DNA from: Cordia subcordata
Lineage: Eukaryota > Streptophyta > Magnoliopsida > Boraginales > Cordiaceae
Length of the DNA stretch: 64,000 nucleotides
Reading direction: 5' to 3'
NCBI GenBank assembly: GCA_028554755.1
Contig: JAPTOF010000012.1
Coordinates: 6,477,501 to 6,541,500, forward strand
The position numbers and the translations under genes were made by a program. Every line of letters begins with the position of its first letter. Within the stretch, counting starts at the first letter, position 1. The notes under the pieces were generated by a model. The model saw only the letters and a program-made list of their open reading frames with translations, did no database searches and was not told where the DNA came from. This document shows, in pieces, positions 22,596 through 35,523 of this stretch.

Positions 22596-23759
22596 AACAA
22601 GAAGATCAGATCAATAGCACAAAAAATAAGTGTTAATATATACATATAATTGGAGTAATTAACAGTACACAAGTCTTTGCAAAGAATAAAAAGTTGTGAA
22701 CCAAACAGAAAAGGGAAAAGGAAAAAGGTGAATTTTATTATTTAATTACAATTTTTCTTCTACTGATATATATGTACAATAATCAGAATCAATTAATGCA
22801 AAACGAGATATGAAAGGTATAGGCAGCAAAATTACCATCTGACCTCATTTTTTAAGCATTCAGATCTCAAGAAGCATGGCCTTGCCATCTGCATTTCACG
22901 AGCAGGCAATCCATTAGTATTGTTAATTGCTAACACAGATTTATAGAGCAGTGAACAATGATAACAAGAAGAAAAAGATCTTGTAAGTCGCTAATCAACA
23001 GCAACAACAACAACAATAACAAAAACAACGGGAACAAGAAGAAAGCAGATGCCTAAAGTAACAACAATCTTAATGACTTCTCTTGGTCTTGTACTCTTAC
23101 TTCACAACTGCGGCAACCTCAATAATCAAGTCCAATATGTCACAAATCTTTTTGAGTATGAACCAACAAAAGTTCATAGGTTTCATGCAAAAGAGATATG
23201 GTTAATAAATCAAGGATGGATGTCAATTTTTAACTGTCCAACTAAAATCAAACTATGGTAATTGTTTCCATAGTAGATTGGCATTTCGCCCACATAGTAA
23301 TTGCTTAGTCCCGAAATCCACTTACTCAAAAAGTGAAGAAGAAAAAGAAAACCAGGGAGCAAGATAGGGTATGGAGTTTGACAGGGTGGAATGAAGGAAT
23401 ATTTCATTTTTCAACTGTCATGGCAAATCTGCAACTACTTGAACATCAGTGAGGTTATGTTTTCACATTTTCATCTTGTTGCTGCCTTCCAGCATTAGAA
23501 CTGGGACTTGTTATCCTTTTGCCTTCTTTCATGAGGGAGGATTGAACAGTTTGTGGAAGACGATTTAACATATTCCAACAAAGACTAGTCCTAAAACTTC
23601 AAAAGCAAGTTTTGATTGAAGATCTCCTCTCCGTGGTCTAGCTTATTGCAGAAGTAGATATTCATTTTGTTTCTCTCTCTTCTCTTATTTGAAGACGAAT
23701 AGTTTCACAAGAGAGGAATTCTCTGATGAACCTCGAAAGCAAGAATCTCACAAGAGAGC
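22596..23759. other. Intergenic downstream of kinase pseudogene, no gene seen
   Basis: No domain-bearing ORF. It contains a CAACAACAACAACAATAAC repeat near 22998. A minus-strand piece near 22850-22910 reads in frame for about 22 codons to a stop, but cannot be tied to any family. The downstream part may be 3'-untranslated sequence of the kinase locus. Confidence 0.45.
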
Positions 23760-26700
23760 TTAAATTGGCATTTGAATAAGATCTTTACTCTGATGTCTCA
23801 ATTTGCTATTAACTTCTGCAGCTCTACTCTCTGCTTCGGTCTTGCACTTTGCAAATGTGCGCACTGCCAGCCGTTGTAGGTCTTTCAATGATGAGTCCTA
23901 TGAACTGAAAACAGTACTCTCTAAAGAATGTTATTCTATTCAGCCAGTCAAGTTTCAATGATTCTCTCATCATAGAGGAAACAAGAAATAGCAAAATTAT
24001 TCACGAACCTTACACGCTCCATATTGACAAAAGAGTTAACCAACTCCCTCCAAACTGACCCTTTTAAATCACCGGAAATGGCCTACATTATATACATTGA
24101 CAGTCATGAAAGGCTTCCAAACGTTATCTATGGTACTTTCTCTAAAGGTGAGATGTATAGTCTTCTTCCATTCAGAACCCTTAAGTTAATTGAAGTTGGA
24201 GAAGACGTTTTTCACTGCTTTCAGCAAAAGAGAGAGATCTTTGTCACATACTGATACAACTATATGCATCACTATGTCATGAAGCCTCTGAGACTTCAAT
24301 AGTAATAAGTTTGACTAAACTGAAATACATCAAGTTGACATAGGTCTGTTTCCCATCTTCTTTCACTCACAACAAATAGAGATCATACCTTACTCATAAT
24401 TAATGTATAAATAGTTAAAAGTTCAAACCGAATGTGTGGAAGTTACACATTGAACTCTATTATCTGCATTGTTATTGAGAATAATCTGCAAACTACAATT
24501 TGACCCCTACAATATTTGAAAGACCTTTCCTCCATATTGACATTGCCATTTCTTCTACTCAAAAATTTCTAATTGTATCTCAGCCACTGTCAAGCCATGG
24601 AGGAGTTAACTATTAAGAATGGTAAACCTCCATGGTATGTATGTATGTATGTATGTATGTATGTATGCATATCTATATTTCAAGTTAGAAAACAATTTGA
24701 AAAAAAGGTGATCAACCATTGTTTTAAGGCAGAATATTTAGGGGAAGTGCTGAGAAGGGCTAAGAGTTTGCAGCAACTGAGTACTGAGAGGATGGTCGAG
24801 GGAGATGTAAGTTCTTCGGGCAAATTTTTGCAGGGATAAGTGGACATTTTGGCATAACCTGCATAAGTGCTCCATGTCTTTGATAGATTTGTTTAGTTCC
24901 TAGTATTACAGCAACAAAAGAAGCTAGGTGGTTGAACATGGACAAAGGAACAGAAAATATGAAGGTAAGAAGAGGACTATTTGACTATCAACAAGGGGAT
25001 ATGACACTCGATATCATGGAGAAAGGTTGCCTAATAAAGGAGCAAACAGGTTAAAGTTGACAGAGGAAGAAGAGTATTTTCAGTGAATAATCCATGACAT
25101 TGTCCCAGGTGATCCCTGGAGGACATATTTACCATCAAATCCTACAATTGGACAACATTTCAAGTTACATTTCCTGTCAAACTGCATTATCAAAGTCCAT
25201 TTCTCAAATTCAGTCTTAGAAAAGGAAATGTTTCCGGAGTGAGAAGGCAGGAAAGCTAATATATAACTAGACGTTTGCTACAAGGGAAATACTGATTTAT
25301 GGCAGAGCTGATCACGTTATATAATTTCTTGTGTCTTATTATATGTTAATAAAGTGCCACTAGGTACATAGTACAAGTGCGAAGGAAAGTAACATTTCAA
25401 AGGACTATTTGTTGGTCATGGAAGAAATCCATACAGGTGTACAGCAAGAGGAAAAGGGAAACAGCATTCTTCTGTTTCTCGTCGAGCGTGAAGAGAGAAT
25501 ACAATGTCGATGAAAACTTCTAGGTTATGTTAGCCATCTCTACCTTTTTTCTTACAGTTCAGAGATCTCCCTTCTACTTTTTAAGATTACACTATCCTCC
25601 CTCATCATCAGTTTCCACCGTAATCAAACTGACATCTACATGTTAGTTTTCATCTTTCTTTTTTTTTTTCTTTTAAATAATAGATTTCTACAAATGCTTT
25701 TATAGCGTCAAAGGTCAGAAGTTTAATAATTAATGCTAATATCAATAATGGTAAACTATCCAAACCTTGATTGATACAAAAATATCAACCAAAACAATAG
25801 GAAATAAAAGACCTAACAGTCTTAGGCATAACGTGAATAAATATTTCCAGCAAGCACAACTGCTAACAGGAGGCATTCCTTCAACGGGAGTAAAATAGGG
25901 AAGGTTACTGCGGTGGCACAAGCAAAAACATTATTTCTCAACTTGCCTAGGAGAAGTACGTCTTCCAAGAAGCCCTTCCACTTTCTGTAGACATTTTCCT
26001 ATGCCAACTCTTTTATTTTTTATTAGCAAGATTTTAAGCTGCTAATTATTTTATTCTCTATCAGCAAAAATTATAAGCTCTCTCTTCAATCACTCCACAT
26101 GCCCAGGGTCCCCACAACGTTACTTAGCTAACAAACTCGAAACTTGGAGATATATGCTTACATATATGCATATGTTTCCGTACCTTAAAGTGTACCTAGG
26201 AAAACAGACACATACTTGCGTAAATATATGCACACATCTAAAGCTCATACTTCACACCATCATTACATGATTTACCCATTTATGGGGCTTTATTTGTCAG
26301 TAACTTTAGTTATCCCTTCCCCAAAGGGGAAACAACGAGATAACAAACATCTTCATTCTCGTTCCTTGCAAGTTCAGTTTATAACTTAAGTTTTGTATAT
26401 ACACCTTTACTGCAAAAGCTTATGTGGTTAAGAAAAATTCACTCAACAAAGTGAAAAGATAATGCAACTAGCACAGATGTCTCAAGTGTTGGAGCTTCAC
26501 CTCTTTCAGTGAAGGAAAGACAAGTATTAATAAGGAAGCAAAAGATACTACAGAACTTCCACCATCTTCTTCTTCACTCGCTTGGTGTGAGATGGGAAAT
26601 ACTTTTTGTGGAACAAAGTATTCTTGGGAATATCTGGAGTTAAGCTCCATACTTTACAGTGAAGAAATTCAATCAAAAACCTGTACGGATCCAAAGTTTA

Positions 26701-28429
26701 TTGTATTCTTTGATGAGAATGTCATTGTACCTTGATTGAATCAAAACTTGTTGACAACTGGTCTCTTTCTTGAACTTCTTGCTCATCTCTCTGAACCTTG
26801 CCCAACAAAGACCTTCCTCTGGCATTTCCTATTCTCAATCCTGTTTGAATGGCAGCCTTAACCTAAATAGCGTGATAACTGAATCGATTTCACAACTCCA
26901 GCAAATATTGTTTACGACTTATGACCATAAGATTTGCAGTTAAAACTGTAGAAAGACCCAAAAAGTTTGTGGAAAACCTTTCAGGATCAAGAGCAAGCGA
27001 GATAGCTAATAGTCCATGAAATAGTAACTAATAGAGTTAAATCCATCCAACAGATACTCAAAGGATATAAATTTGAATGAACCACTGACTGTTAAGACAT
27101 TGAGCATCTAACTACTATTTTGATGTATGTATCAAAACATTTGAAATGAAGAAAACTATTTCAAAGTGTAAACAACCTCAGCAAGATTTGTTTCAGTCGT
27201 CAAGAGATGAAGTCCTCTCTAGTATTCCCAGACTGGACTTTGCAGTTTGTGAAGAATCTGAATAAGCAAGCTGTCCACTATAAACAATAGTGCCACTAGT
27301 GGAAGCATCATCCAGAGAAGCATATGTGCTACTCAACTGAAAAATGAAATTAATAAGTGCGTGCCCTATACGCATCACGGAAAGACAAAAAGGTGATCTA
27401 TCTATCATGTCAATCAGAGTGTAAGTGCACCTGGGAGCTTTGATTGCTAAATAAAGATGATGAATTTCCTCCTCTTGGAGATCTTATGACAACAGTACCT
27501 GTCCCGCTCACTGACATATCATCCTGAAAACAGAAAGAAGGAGACATGAGTAAAGCTGGTTATTATGTCTTGCTACGATAAAGAATAATTGGACCAACAT
27601 ACATTAGATCAAGCATGGCACCAAGTACTAATCTCATAGCTCTCAACATTAGTGAATCTGATTTGAGGAGACCTCAACAAGGTCAAGTCTTGTTAAATCA
27701 CGGAAAGGATCAAAGGAAAATTTGCACATAAAGGCCCTGATTGATTTCCTCATGGACTGGTAAATATTTAGGCAAGGGATCAGTATAAACTTGGTACTCA
27801 AACTTAAAGTTTTCACAAGTCCAGTTAGGACCAGGTGTTGAATCCATGTGACAATGAGCTACAACGTGCAACATGCATAACAAACACAACCATAGTACAC
27901 ATGCAGGTCTTCATAAATGTAGAATGGAAGAGTAAGGCCATACATCTGCATGAGAATGGTCTTGTCTATTTACATGGTAAGGATCTCTAGCATCTTTTCC
28001 AATGGAAACATTTGATGAATTACGAAGCATAGTTCCAGAAGGAGAAGACCGCTTGTTATCTCTCTATTCTGAGGTAGCTAGATTTAAAGGAATTTCCGGT
28101 TTCCTGTCTGCAACTGGCGGTTGCTTTACAAAGCTTCGTACAGTTCCTGCACCAGAGGTCAGAGGATCCATCAATGCTGAAGTCCCATTCAGCTTCTCTC
28201 GCAGTCTTTGCCTGATTGTTGTAAATTAGTGTCACAGCTAAATTCAATACCATAAAGTATAACACTAGAATAGCAGTTTCAACTCACCTAACTCGAACAG
28301 TATCTTCACCTACATAATCTTTTCTGACCATCACAGTTCCGGAAGCTTCCTCTAAAGGTTTCAGGCCACTTCTAAGGGTGTCTCCGTCATCCTTCATTTG
28401 GAACTTAGGGCACTCTTTGCAGGATAAAG
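23760..28429 (-). pseudogene. Kinase pseudogene, C-terminal regulatory exons
   Basis: The low-complexity and C-terminal region matches the plant family order: CPKFQMKDDGDTLRSG; EAEWDFSIDGSS; DDMSVSGTGTVVIRSPRGGN; ASLDDASTSGTIV with LGILERTSS; AAIQTGLRIGNARGRSLLG; ASEEEDGG with VFPSLKE; DLKGSVWRELVNSFVNMERV; and SSLKDLQRLAVRTFAKCKTE to the stop at 23760. The stretch normally between NMERV and SSLKDL (family PGSCEAF...) is not found. A 2.4-kb intron (24083-26500) separates the VFPSLKE exon from the next and holds only non-coding sequence. Confidence 0.8.
24636..24667 (+). repeat. (ATGT)n microsatellite
   Basis: About eight TATG/ATGT units inside the 2.4-kb intron of the kinase pseudogene. Confidence 0.95.
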
Positions 28430-29407
28430 CTACGGAATATTGTCAGTCAGATTTGAGCACCAAAATAAATTATAGGGAAAACGATTTTTTTCCAAGAAAA
28501 GTTAGTTAGGCACTTCAGATTTACATTTAATGAGGTGGGACATTAAAATCTGTATTGGAAGAGCTAGTAATTTAATATATTTAGCAATTTCTTTTACCAA
28601 AATCAAATCCAGTATTGTCCAACCAACTCTCATTTTACATCAGGAATTGCAGAAGTATATCTTTGACTACATTGCCTTGTAACATGTACACATAAGGCAT
28701 ACTAAATACACACCGAACATTAGTGATAGAAGGTAGAATGAAAACTTGGCATACTTCATATAGGCGTTGCTTACAGTAATTCATTGATCATCATGTCACA
28801 TGAAGCATTGACCAATTCTTAAGGAGACATATACTTCAACCAAAATGGTACCCTCTTATGTACTAGACCAAGAAATATATAAACTAGGGCAGACTCAATG
28901 ATTGTGCAATAACATAACATATGTCCTTGGCCCACTACTCAAAAAAGAGACTGTTGCTAACCTATCAAACCGGATCTACAGAATCTTGGAGTGGAACATG
29001 GTATGATTGACCTGTATATTATAAACATTTCCATTTCTACAGCACACAAATCAATGCAGTGAATGCAGGAAAGGAGAAGAGAAGGAACAAAAAGAGAATA
29101 ATGACAACAAGATAATGCTCCAAATTGATTTTTCTCTCTAGACAGCATGCAGCCAGAAAATATAAACCGAGCAGATCAAACTAAAATTGGTTCAACATGA
29201 TCCCATGTCAAAGTATGAGAGGACAGAAGATCATAAAAATCATACCACATTCAGTCTATACAGTTGATTCTTAATCAAAAGAATCATAGAATGGCATGCA
29301 AATCCACAAACAAAAGTGAATCAGACCAGAGTATACAACTACAATTAAGCATATATCTCGAGGGTATAGAAAGGAATTCTTCAAAGTAGCAGAATCATAG
29401 AACTTAC

Positions 29408-29914
<507 letters not shown>

Positions 29915-30399
29915 CTGTCATATTTTACTGGTCAGCTCAATTTCTGACATCTTTCTGGCATTCATTTCCATCTTAATTCCCATGAAGATACATTAGGAAA
30001 GGAAGAAATGAAGGTGGAGATATAAATGCACTTCTGACAGGGCATTAACCTGGAAAAAAAAAAAGAAAAGAAAAAAGAAGAGATGCATTCCATATTTTAT
30101 GTGAAGAAGTCACTCATAAGCCTTTTGATTTCAAATAGTGGTGCATCATAAAGTGACAAAGTAATATCCAAAGAGGACGCATAAAGCTGCAAGTAAATAA
30201 AGCAGACGGTGCTGTCTTACTGCCTAAACAACATTAAATGTGTACTCTGAAGGACTCAAAGCCAAACTTAAATAAAAACTAGCTCACAGGTACTGGTCAT
30301 TGTACTAGATGGAAGATACAGGGAAAATGAAAAATCTCCAGACAAGGCACCAATGCATACTTAAAAATTTTGATATCTAGAATATTGCAAAAGTCATAC

Positions 30400-31190
30400 C
30401 TTTCTTCTAGAGACTGTCCTTGTTAATTGTGCTGAAGCACCAAAATCTGCAACCTATCTCAAACGCAAAGAAATTACGGAACCTTTAGAGAAAAAGAAAC
30501 TAGCACATTTAACTGAAGAAGTTATTTCTAATCCAGCATAAACATAGAATGATTAAATTCTAACACTCAAAGAGAATACCTTAACATCACCATTCTTAGT
30601 CATCAACATGTTTGCAGCTCAGCTGAAAAGTGGATACCAATTAACACCAGGAGTATCACTTCATGGTTAAGTTGTGAGAATGAAAAGAAAGCGAATCCTG
30701 AAAACTATAAGGAGAAACTCAGATCTTTTATGGCACTGCCTCCATCCCACTTATGTTGCCAGTTGCCACCCATCTGCTGGGCTGGTGCAATAGTCATAAA
30801 GTTGTCTTTTACACATTTTTTGTGTAAAGTTTTACTTGTAGCTTAGTTTACATAAGGGTACTGTTGGAAAGGGAAAGAAAATGTTGTGGTACTTTGGAAA
30901 GATAACATGATCTTGGGACATTCCCAAAACATTAAGTGTGATAACACAAATGGGTTGGAGGAACTGCAAAATATGAAGAATGACTGTGACAATCTGAATT
31001 CTTCAGTTCATTACTTGCCTATATGATGTTGCAAGAAACTTCTCACAATATGAAACACCAAAGTAACGACAGACAAACCTTTAATATCTCGATGAATCTC
31101 CCCTTCACTGTGGAGGTATTCGATTGCATGGAGCAAGTCACATAATATACAAGCTACAGAAATTTCATCCAGCGGCTGATTTGGTTGAAT
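30400..31190 (-). pseudogene. Kinase pseudogene, catalytic loop and DFG exons
   Basis: Three undamaged exons. 31079-31190 encodes IQPNQPLDEISVACILCDLL, then HAIEYLHSEGEIHRDIK with the catalytic HRD Asp. 30580-30617 encodes AANMLMTKNGDVK with the magnesium-binding Asn. 30400-30453 encodes VADFGASAQLTRTVSRRK with the DFG Asp. The exon phases join exactly (AAAG plus CT gives Ala), confirming the gene model. Confidence 0.85.
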
Positions 31191-32256
31191 CTGCAGCAAT
31201 GATGTCTATGTAAGTACCTAAAAGATATAGTCTTCCAGAAAGAAGTCTGCACCGATACTTTACTGTCCTGATCTTGTGGTAATATCATATACCACCAGTT
31301 ATCAACTTGTATACAATGTAGCAACAATATCATGACTTGGAAGGCAAAGCATAAGTGAAGAATGCTTCAAATCTGACTGCTGTAGTATAAAAATGTAAAA
31401 GAAATTCCTTAAAAGTATTATAAGATCATACAGGAATGGTTATCAAAACCAGTATGGTTTTCCTTTTTATTTTGCTTTTATTATCTCAAAAATTAGTGTT
31501 AACCATGAGAAGAAATTGCAATGAACAGTGGAAATAACTAAAGTGAGTGACTACATTATCAATTGTCAATATCCTAGGTTGATTAAAGTTCCATTTCTTT
31601 GCCAAAGTTCTTTTCTTTTCTTGCCAATCTCGGCCTCTACAATTCCAGATATCCTCGTGTGTTAAGCTATGTGCTTCAATGAATAGTTCCCATTCACTAA
31701 TGCCTAGTGACTCGAAAGAAAATCCTGCCACAGTGGTCTGCAGTCTACGATATCAAAAAGAGTGGGACTGCAGGCAGATTTAGATGAGGGAAATGAAGCT
31801 GGATCATTCTTTAATTCCCTTGAAAACTGGATTAGACATCTCAGAACTCTAAAGCTTCAAAGAGTAGTAACTGTCCTCAAGTGTTTTTGGACCCCTTAAC
31901 TTGAAGAAAGCCTTGATAAATATAACTTAAAAGGCAGAGATAAGAGATATCGGTTGTGCAAAGTGACACAAAACCATTTTTGCTGAAAGTGTAAAATCTT
32001 CATCAGCATTTCCTGACTTTTGAGTCTCAATTTCCACCATGCAAATGAAAATGACATAACAAAAACCCACTATTTCTGTTTCTCTTTCAACTGGAATTTG
32101 AAATTCCACAATGATAATCTGATTTAAATGTAAAAGGCAAGCATTTTGAACTTTTTTTTAACTAATCCTTTATCTAATGCAAATGAAAATATAGTATAAA
32201 TTTGGAAGAGGAAAAGAAGAACAGAAAAGAAGAAAGGGTCAGAGATTGTGACCCAC

Positions 32257-32660
32257 TAGATCAGCAACTGAGCCACAAGCCATGTACTCCATAATTGTCC
32301 ATAGCCTAGTTTGGTGTAGAAAAGATCAATAGTACTCTGAAAAGTGAAACAAATTTCTACTTCTCTTAAAGGGAGTAGTGATCAACAATCATGCACAATG
32401 AGGATGTGAAATGAGGACACTCTGGCTGCAAGCAAAGAACACAGAGATTCAGGAAATTTTTGTTTTAGTTTGCGGGGCAGATTTAACAGAACCAAACATG
32501 TTATCACATGAGCTTCACACACCATTCCTTTTCTCATTGAAAATATGCATACATGCTCATGTGATATATGGATGATACAGTCAGCGTATACTCAGGATCC
32601 TTCTAGATCGATGACTTTAATAGCGACCTCCTTGTTCGGTTCCTTGTCAAACCATTTTCT
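32257..32660 (-). pseudogene. Kinase pseudogene, N-lobe exons
   Basis: The exon at 32592-32660 reads FDKEPNKEVAIKVIDLEGS, which holds the ATP-binding Lys (VAIK), then TGA. The exon at 32257-32336 reads EYY, TGA, SFLHQTRLWTIMEYMACGSV and ADL, the hinge of the kinase (WIIMEYMAGG in the family, one Gly now Cys). The exon that should lie between them (helix C, the acidic Glu partner) and the glycine-loop first exon are missing. Confidence 0.8.
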
Positions 32661-33956
32661 GCTGAACCCTGAGCACCAAAAAAGCATTATATCCTATCAC
32701 GACAGCCCACCTAGAAGCCTTATTTCAGATGTAACATATAACAAAATACATTCTTCTTTTCTTTTTTTCTCGAGTGATGAACTAAATCAACTAATATTAT
32801 CTAATCTAAGCCGTTCATATTGCTAATGTATTTATTTGTAGAATAAACAAATAAACAATAAACTTGGTCATTTAATATGGTAATCTGTACTTATAAATAT
32901 GTTACATATAGTTTAATATTGTAATTTTTAGGAAAACAATAAACTTAGTCATATTATTATTGTTGTCATCATCATCAGGTGATAGTCCTCATATTCAATT
33001 CAAAACTCGGCCATGACTTAAATCTATGACAGCTCTGTTCTGGCTTTTCCTAATTGTTACTTCCTTCAAATTTCTCCTTGACTCTACAGCTTATTAGTTT
33101 TATTATGTTCTTATTCTGTATGCCTTTTTTTTTTTTTGCCTTCATTTATTGTTGTGTTTAATCATTCTAGAATCATGAATTCCTGTCGGAGTATATCTTT
33201 CTGCCTTAAGCTATGCAAGTGCACCATCACTGAAGTGCTGATTGCAGCCATAACCCCGTAAGCATGCAAATGAAAGAAATGCTATTATGTTCCTGACCTG
33301 GGGTTAGAGTAAGGAGTGTACAAAAAGTGGTCATACTCGGATCCCCGAGTAGTGTCCAACTGACTAATTGCTAAAGGAATATAGCTTTTTGTTTAAGGTA
33401 TTCGATTGAGAAGTCAATAATCCATCTGTCAATTTTCTTAAATTCAGCCATGCAACTTGAGGATCTATAGCAGGCTCTGGATCCGTAGTTTTCTTCAAGG
33501 AACAGTCAATTAATCACGTAACTTTTTTGCGGGTTGGTAATCAGGAAGCTGTAAACATAGTGATTCAGTCATTTTCACACAAGAAAGGGCAAGCTGTTAT
33601 GAAAGAAAATGGTGATCAATTTGGCTATACAAGTCCTCAATCAACATCAAGGAGAGTTATACTGGATGGCATCACAGTGATGATAATTGACCTAACTTCA
33701 TGATTGTAGCATTTAGATATACAATCCTGACTGCAGAAAAGGCAATGACATACTTCAATTGTTCTCCTTTAATCAAATGATTGTAGCATGTAAACATACA
33801 ATCATGACTGCAAAAAAAGGCAATGATATAGTTACAGCATTTTAGAAATCCATGTCCAATGCAAACTAAAACGCTCATACCAACCATCATTGTGATTACA
33901 CCTTGCATTTTCTATAGAAAACCACCAGTGTCAGAATAATTTCTGGTCTAAAGAGA
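32661..33956. other. Intergenic or lost 5' end of kinase locus, no gene seen
   Basis: I searched the minus strand for the glycine-rich-loop exon (RFSxxELIGRGSFGDVYK in the family) and found nothing. A duplicated short block around 33700-33800 (CAATCATGACTGCAAAAAAGG and its near-copy CAATCCTGACTGCAGAAAAGG) is the only structure. Confidence 0.5.
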
Positions 33957-34425
33957 CTAAAACAAAAAACACCTTTTCTGCTTCAGTTTCATTGCTGCCA
34001 CCATCTCCGCAGTTGACTCAACCCCTGAACGGATCTTGTCATTTTCCTCTTTTTGCTCTTCTAGCAGCTCTACAGCAGAATCCACTTGCAAATCAATATC
34101 TGAGAGCATACGCTCAAGCTTTGCATTTCCTCGCTTCATTTGATCCGAGGACTTCAAAGATTGCATGACAGCGTAAAAACCAAAAGCAAATCCGAAAGGG
34201 CCAAACTGTATGGGAGAAGGCTTTGGTTGCTTCATTGTTTGGGCTTGGGCTTCAGCTTGGGCTTGGTTTGGGGTACCACCACCTGAATTCTGAAATTTGT
34301 TGCCTCGGTCTGGCGCATCGCGCTTCATTGAGTTTTGAAATTTTTGGGGTACGCCAAAGGTACAATTGCACTTGTACCCATTCTTCAAATGGATTGCAAT
34401 CCTCTTTAGCAAAGACAATGCCATG
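33957..34425 (-). CDS. Uncharacterised 155-residue protein, probable real gene
   Basis: A single open coding exon with start ATG at 34424, one base after a good acceptor (AATTATAG at 34426-34433), and stop TAG at 33957. The N-terminus (MALSLLKRIAIHLKNG) is basic and amphipathic, compatible with a mitochondrial or plastid targeting peptide. Residues 40-70 are Gln/Ala/Pro-rich; 72-90 (IQFGPFGFAFGFYAVMQSL) form a probable membrane segment; 92-146 form a charged alpha-helical or coiled-coil region (MLSDIDLQVDSAVELLEEQK). The balance of codons and the absence of stops contrast with the dead neighbourhood. An alternative donor (AAAAG|GTGTTT) lies nine codons before the stop, so the true C-terminus could continue in another exon. 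I do not recognise the family. Confidence 0.65.
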
Positions 34426-35269
34426 CTATAATTTCAAAAAAAAATTATTAAAACATAAAAATTTCCAACGTAAATCCCACACAACACAAAAGGCTGACTG
34501 TTTATGCCCAGTTTTACTATTGTTCTTACTCTCAAGACCTAACAAATTGTGACCTTTTCACTCTTGCAATTTCAGAAATTATACACAGACAAGCAAATAT
34601 CACAGTTATTTCACACCAACTATCTCACACACACACCCCTTTATTCTCCTTTTCTTTTCTTTTTTTTCCCCCTTTTTTTCCCTGCTTGGTGACCTTTTCA
34701 CTCTTGCAATTTCAGAAATTATACACAGACAAGCAAATATCACAGTTATTTCACACCAACTATCTCACACACACCCCTTTACTCTCCTTTTCTTTTTTTT
34801 TTCCTTTTTTTTCCTGCTTTGTGACCTTTTCACTCTTGCAATTTCAGAAATTATACACAGACAAGCAAATATCACAGTTATTTCACACCAACTATATCAC
34901 ACACGCCCCTTTATTTCACTCTTGCAATTTCAGAAATTATACAGAGACAAGCAAATATCATAGTTATTTCACACCAACCATCTCTCACACACCCCTTTAT
35001 TCTCCTTTTCTTTTTCTTTTTCTTCTTTTTTTTTCCCTGCTTCGTGACCTTTTCACTCTTGCAATTTCCGGATGAGTCCCCCCACTGATACTGTTCCCAG
35101 CATCACAAAAATAACAAAATAGTATCTAACACCTAAAACACATTATAAATAATTGCAGTTTAATTTTAAAAATTATGTCAATACAACACATTATAAATAA
35201 CCCCAATGTCATTTCAAAAATTATTAAATCTAACGTTAAAACAGAAATAACTAAACCAAATCTTACCTC
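34426..35269 (-). other. Predicted 5'-UTR intron of the 155-residue gene
   Basis: The donor GAG|GTAAGATTTGG lies at about 35270 on the minus strand and the acceptor TTATAG just before the ATG. The intron is about 0.85 kb and carries a minisatellite. Introns just upstream of the ATG are common in plants. This is a prediction from splice signals only. Confidence 0.45.
34549..35070. repeat. Minisatellite, about 130-140 bp unit, 3-4 copies
   Basis: The unit GTGACCTTTTCACTCTTGCA plus AGACAAGCAAATATCACAGT plus a pyrimidine-rich CTCCTTTTCTTTT tail starts near 34549, 34689 and 34821. A start-truncated copy begins at about 34915 and a partial start at about 35044. Copies differ mainly in the T/C tract length. 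It lies wholly inside the predicted 5'-UTR intron. Confidence 0.9.
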
Positions 35270-35410
35270 ACAGTGAGATGTTAACAGCTCCAAGAACACA
35301 ATTTCTCTACGTAACCGTTGATTCCTCGCAATCGTGGGTGTGGGTGCGTGTTATGTCTGGGAAGTGGGAAGTGACATGAAGCAAAAGGGAAATAGGGTTT
35401 AATTTCTTTT
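35270..35410 (-). promoter_or_regulatory. Predicted 5' UTR exon/promoter region of the 155-residue gene
   Basis: The minus-strand sequence from about 35400 down to the donor at 35270 is less AT-rich than the surroundings and has the AAACCCTATTTCCC-type wording seen at plant transcription starts. A short ORF here on the same strand is not conserved-looking. The transcription start cannot be fixed from sequence. Confidence 0.35.
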
Positions 35411-35523
35411 ATTCCATTTTTATCCCTAAAAATTCGGTGCCATTTCTGAAACTGACCCATATGTTCTACATTATTAACTTTAAAAGGTTCATTTCTGAAA
35501 CTGACCCATATGTTTGATAAATT

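Noticed and set aside
24573..24839. 88-codon ORF containing a Tyr-Val-Cys-Met repeat
   Set aside because: The repeat is just a translated ATGT microsatellite inside an intron of the kinase pseudogene.
31486..31731. 81-codon minus-strand ORF in a kinase intron (MAGFSFESLG...)
   Set aside because: Looks protein-like but lies between well-placed kinase exons without matching the family; no splice borders that fit, so left as intronic.
34686..35075. 129-codon ORF with internal repeats
   Set aside because: It is a translation of the minisatellite array; no coding signal beyond the repeated unit length.
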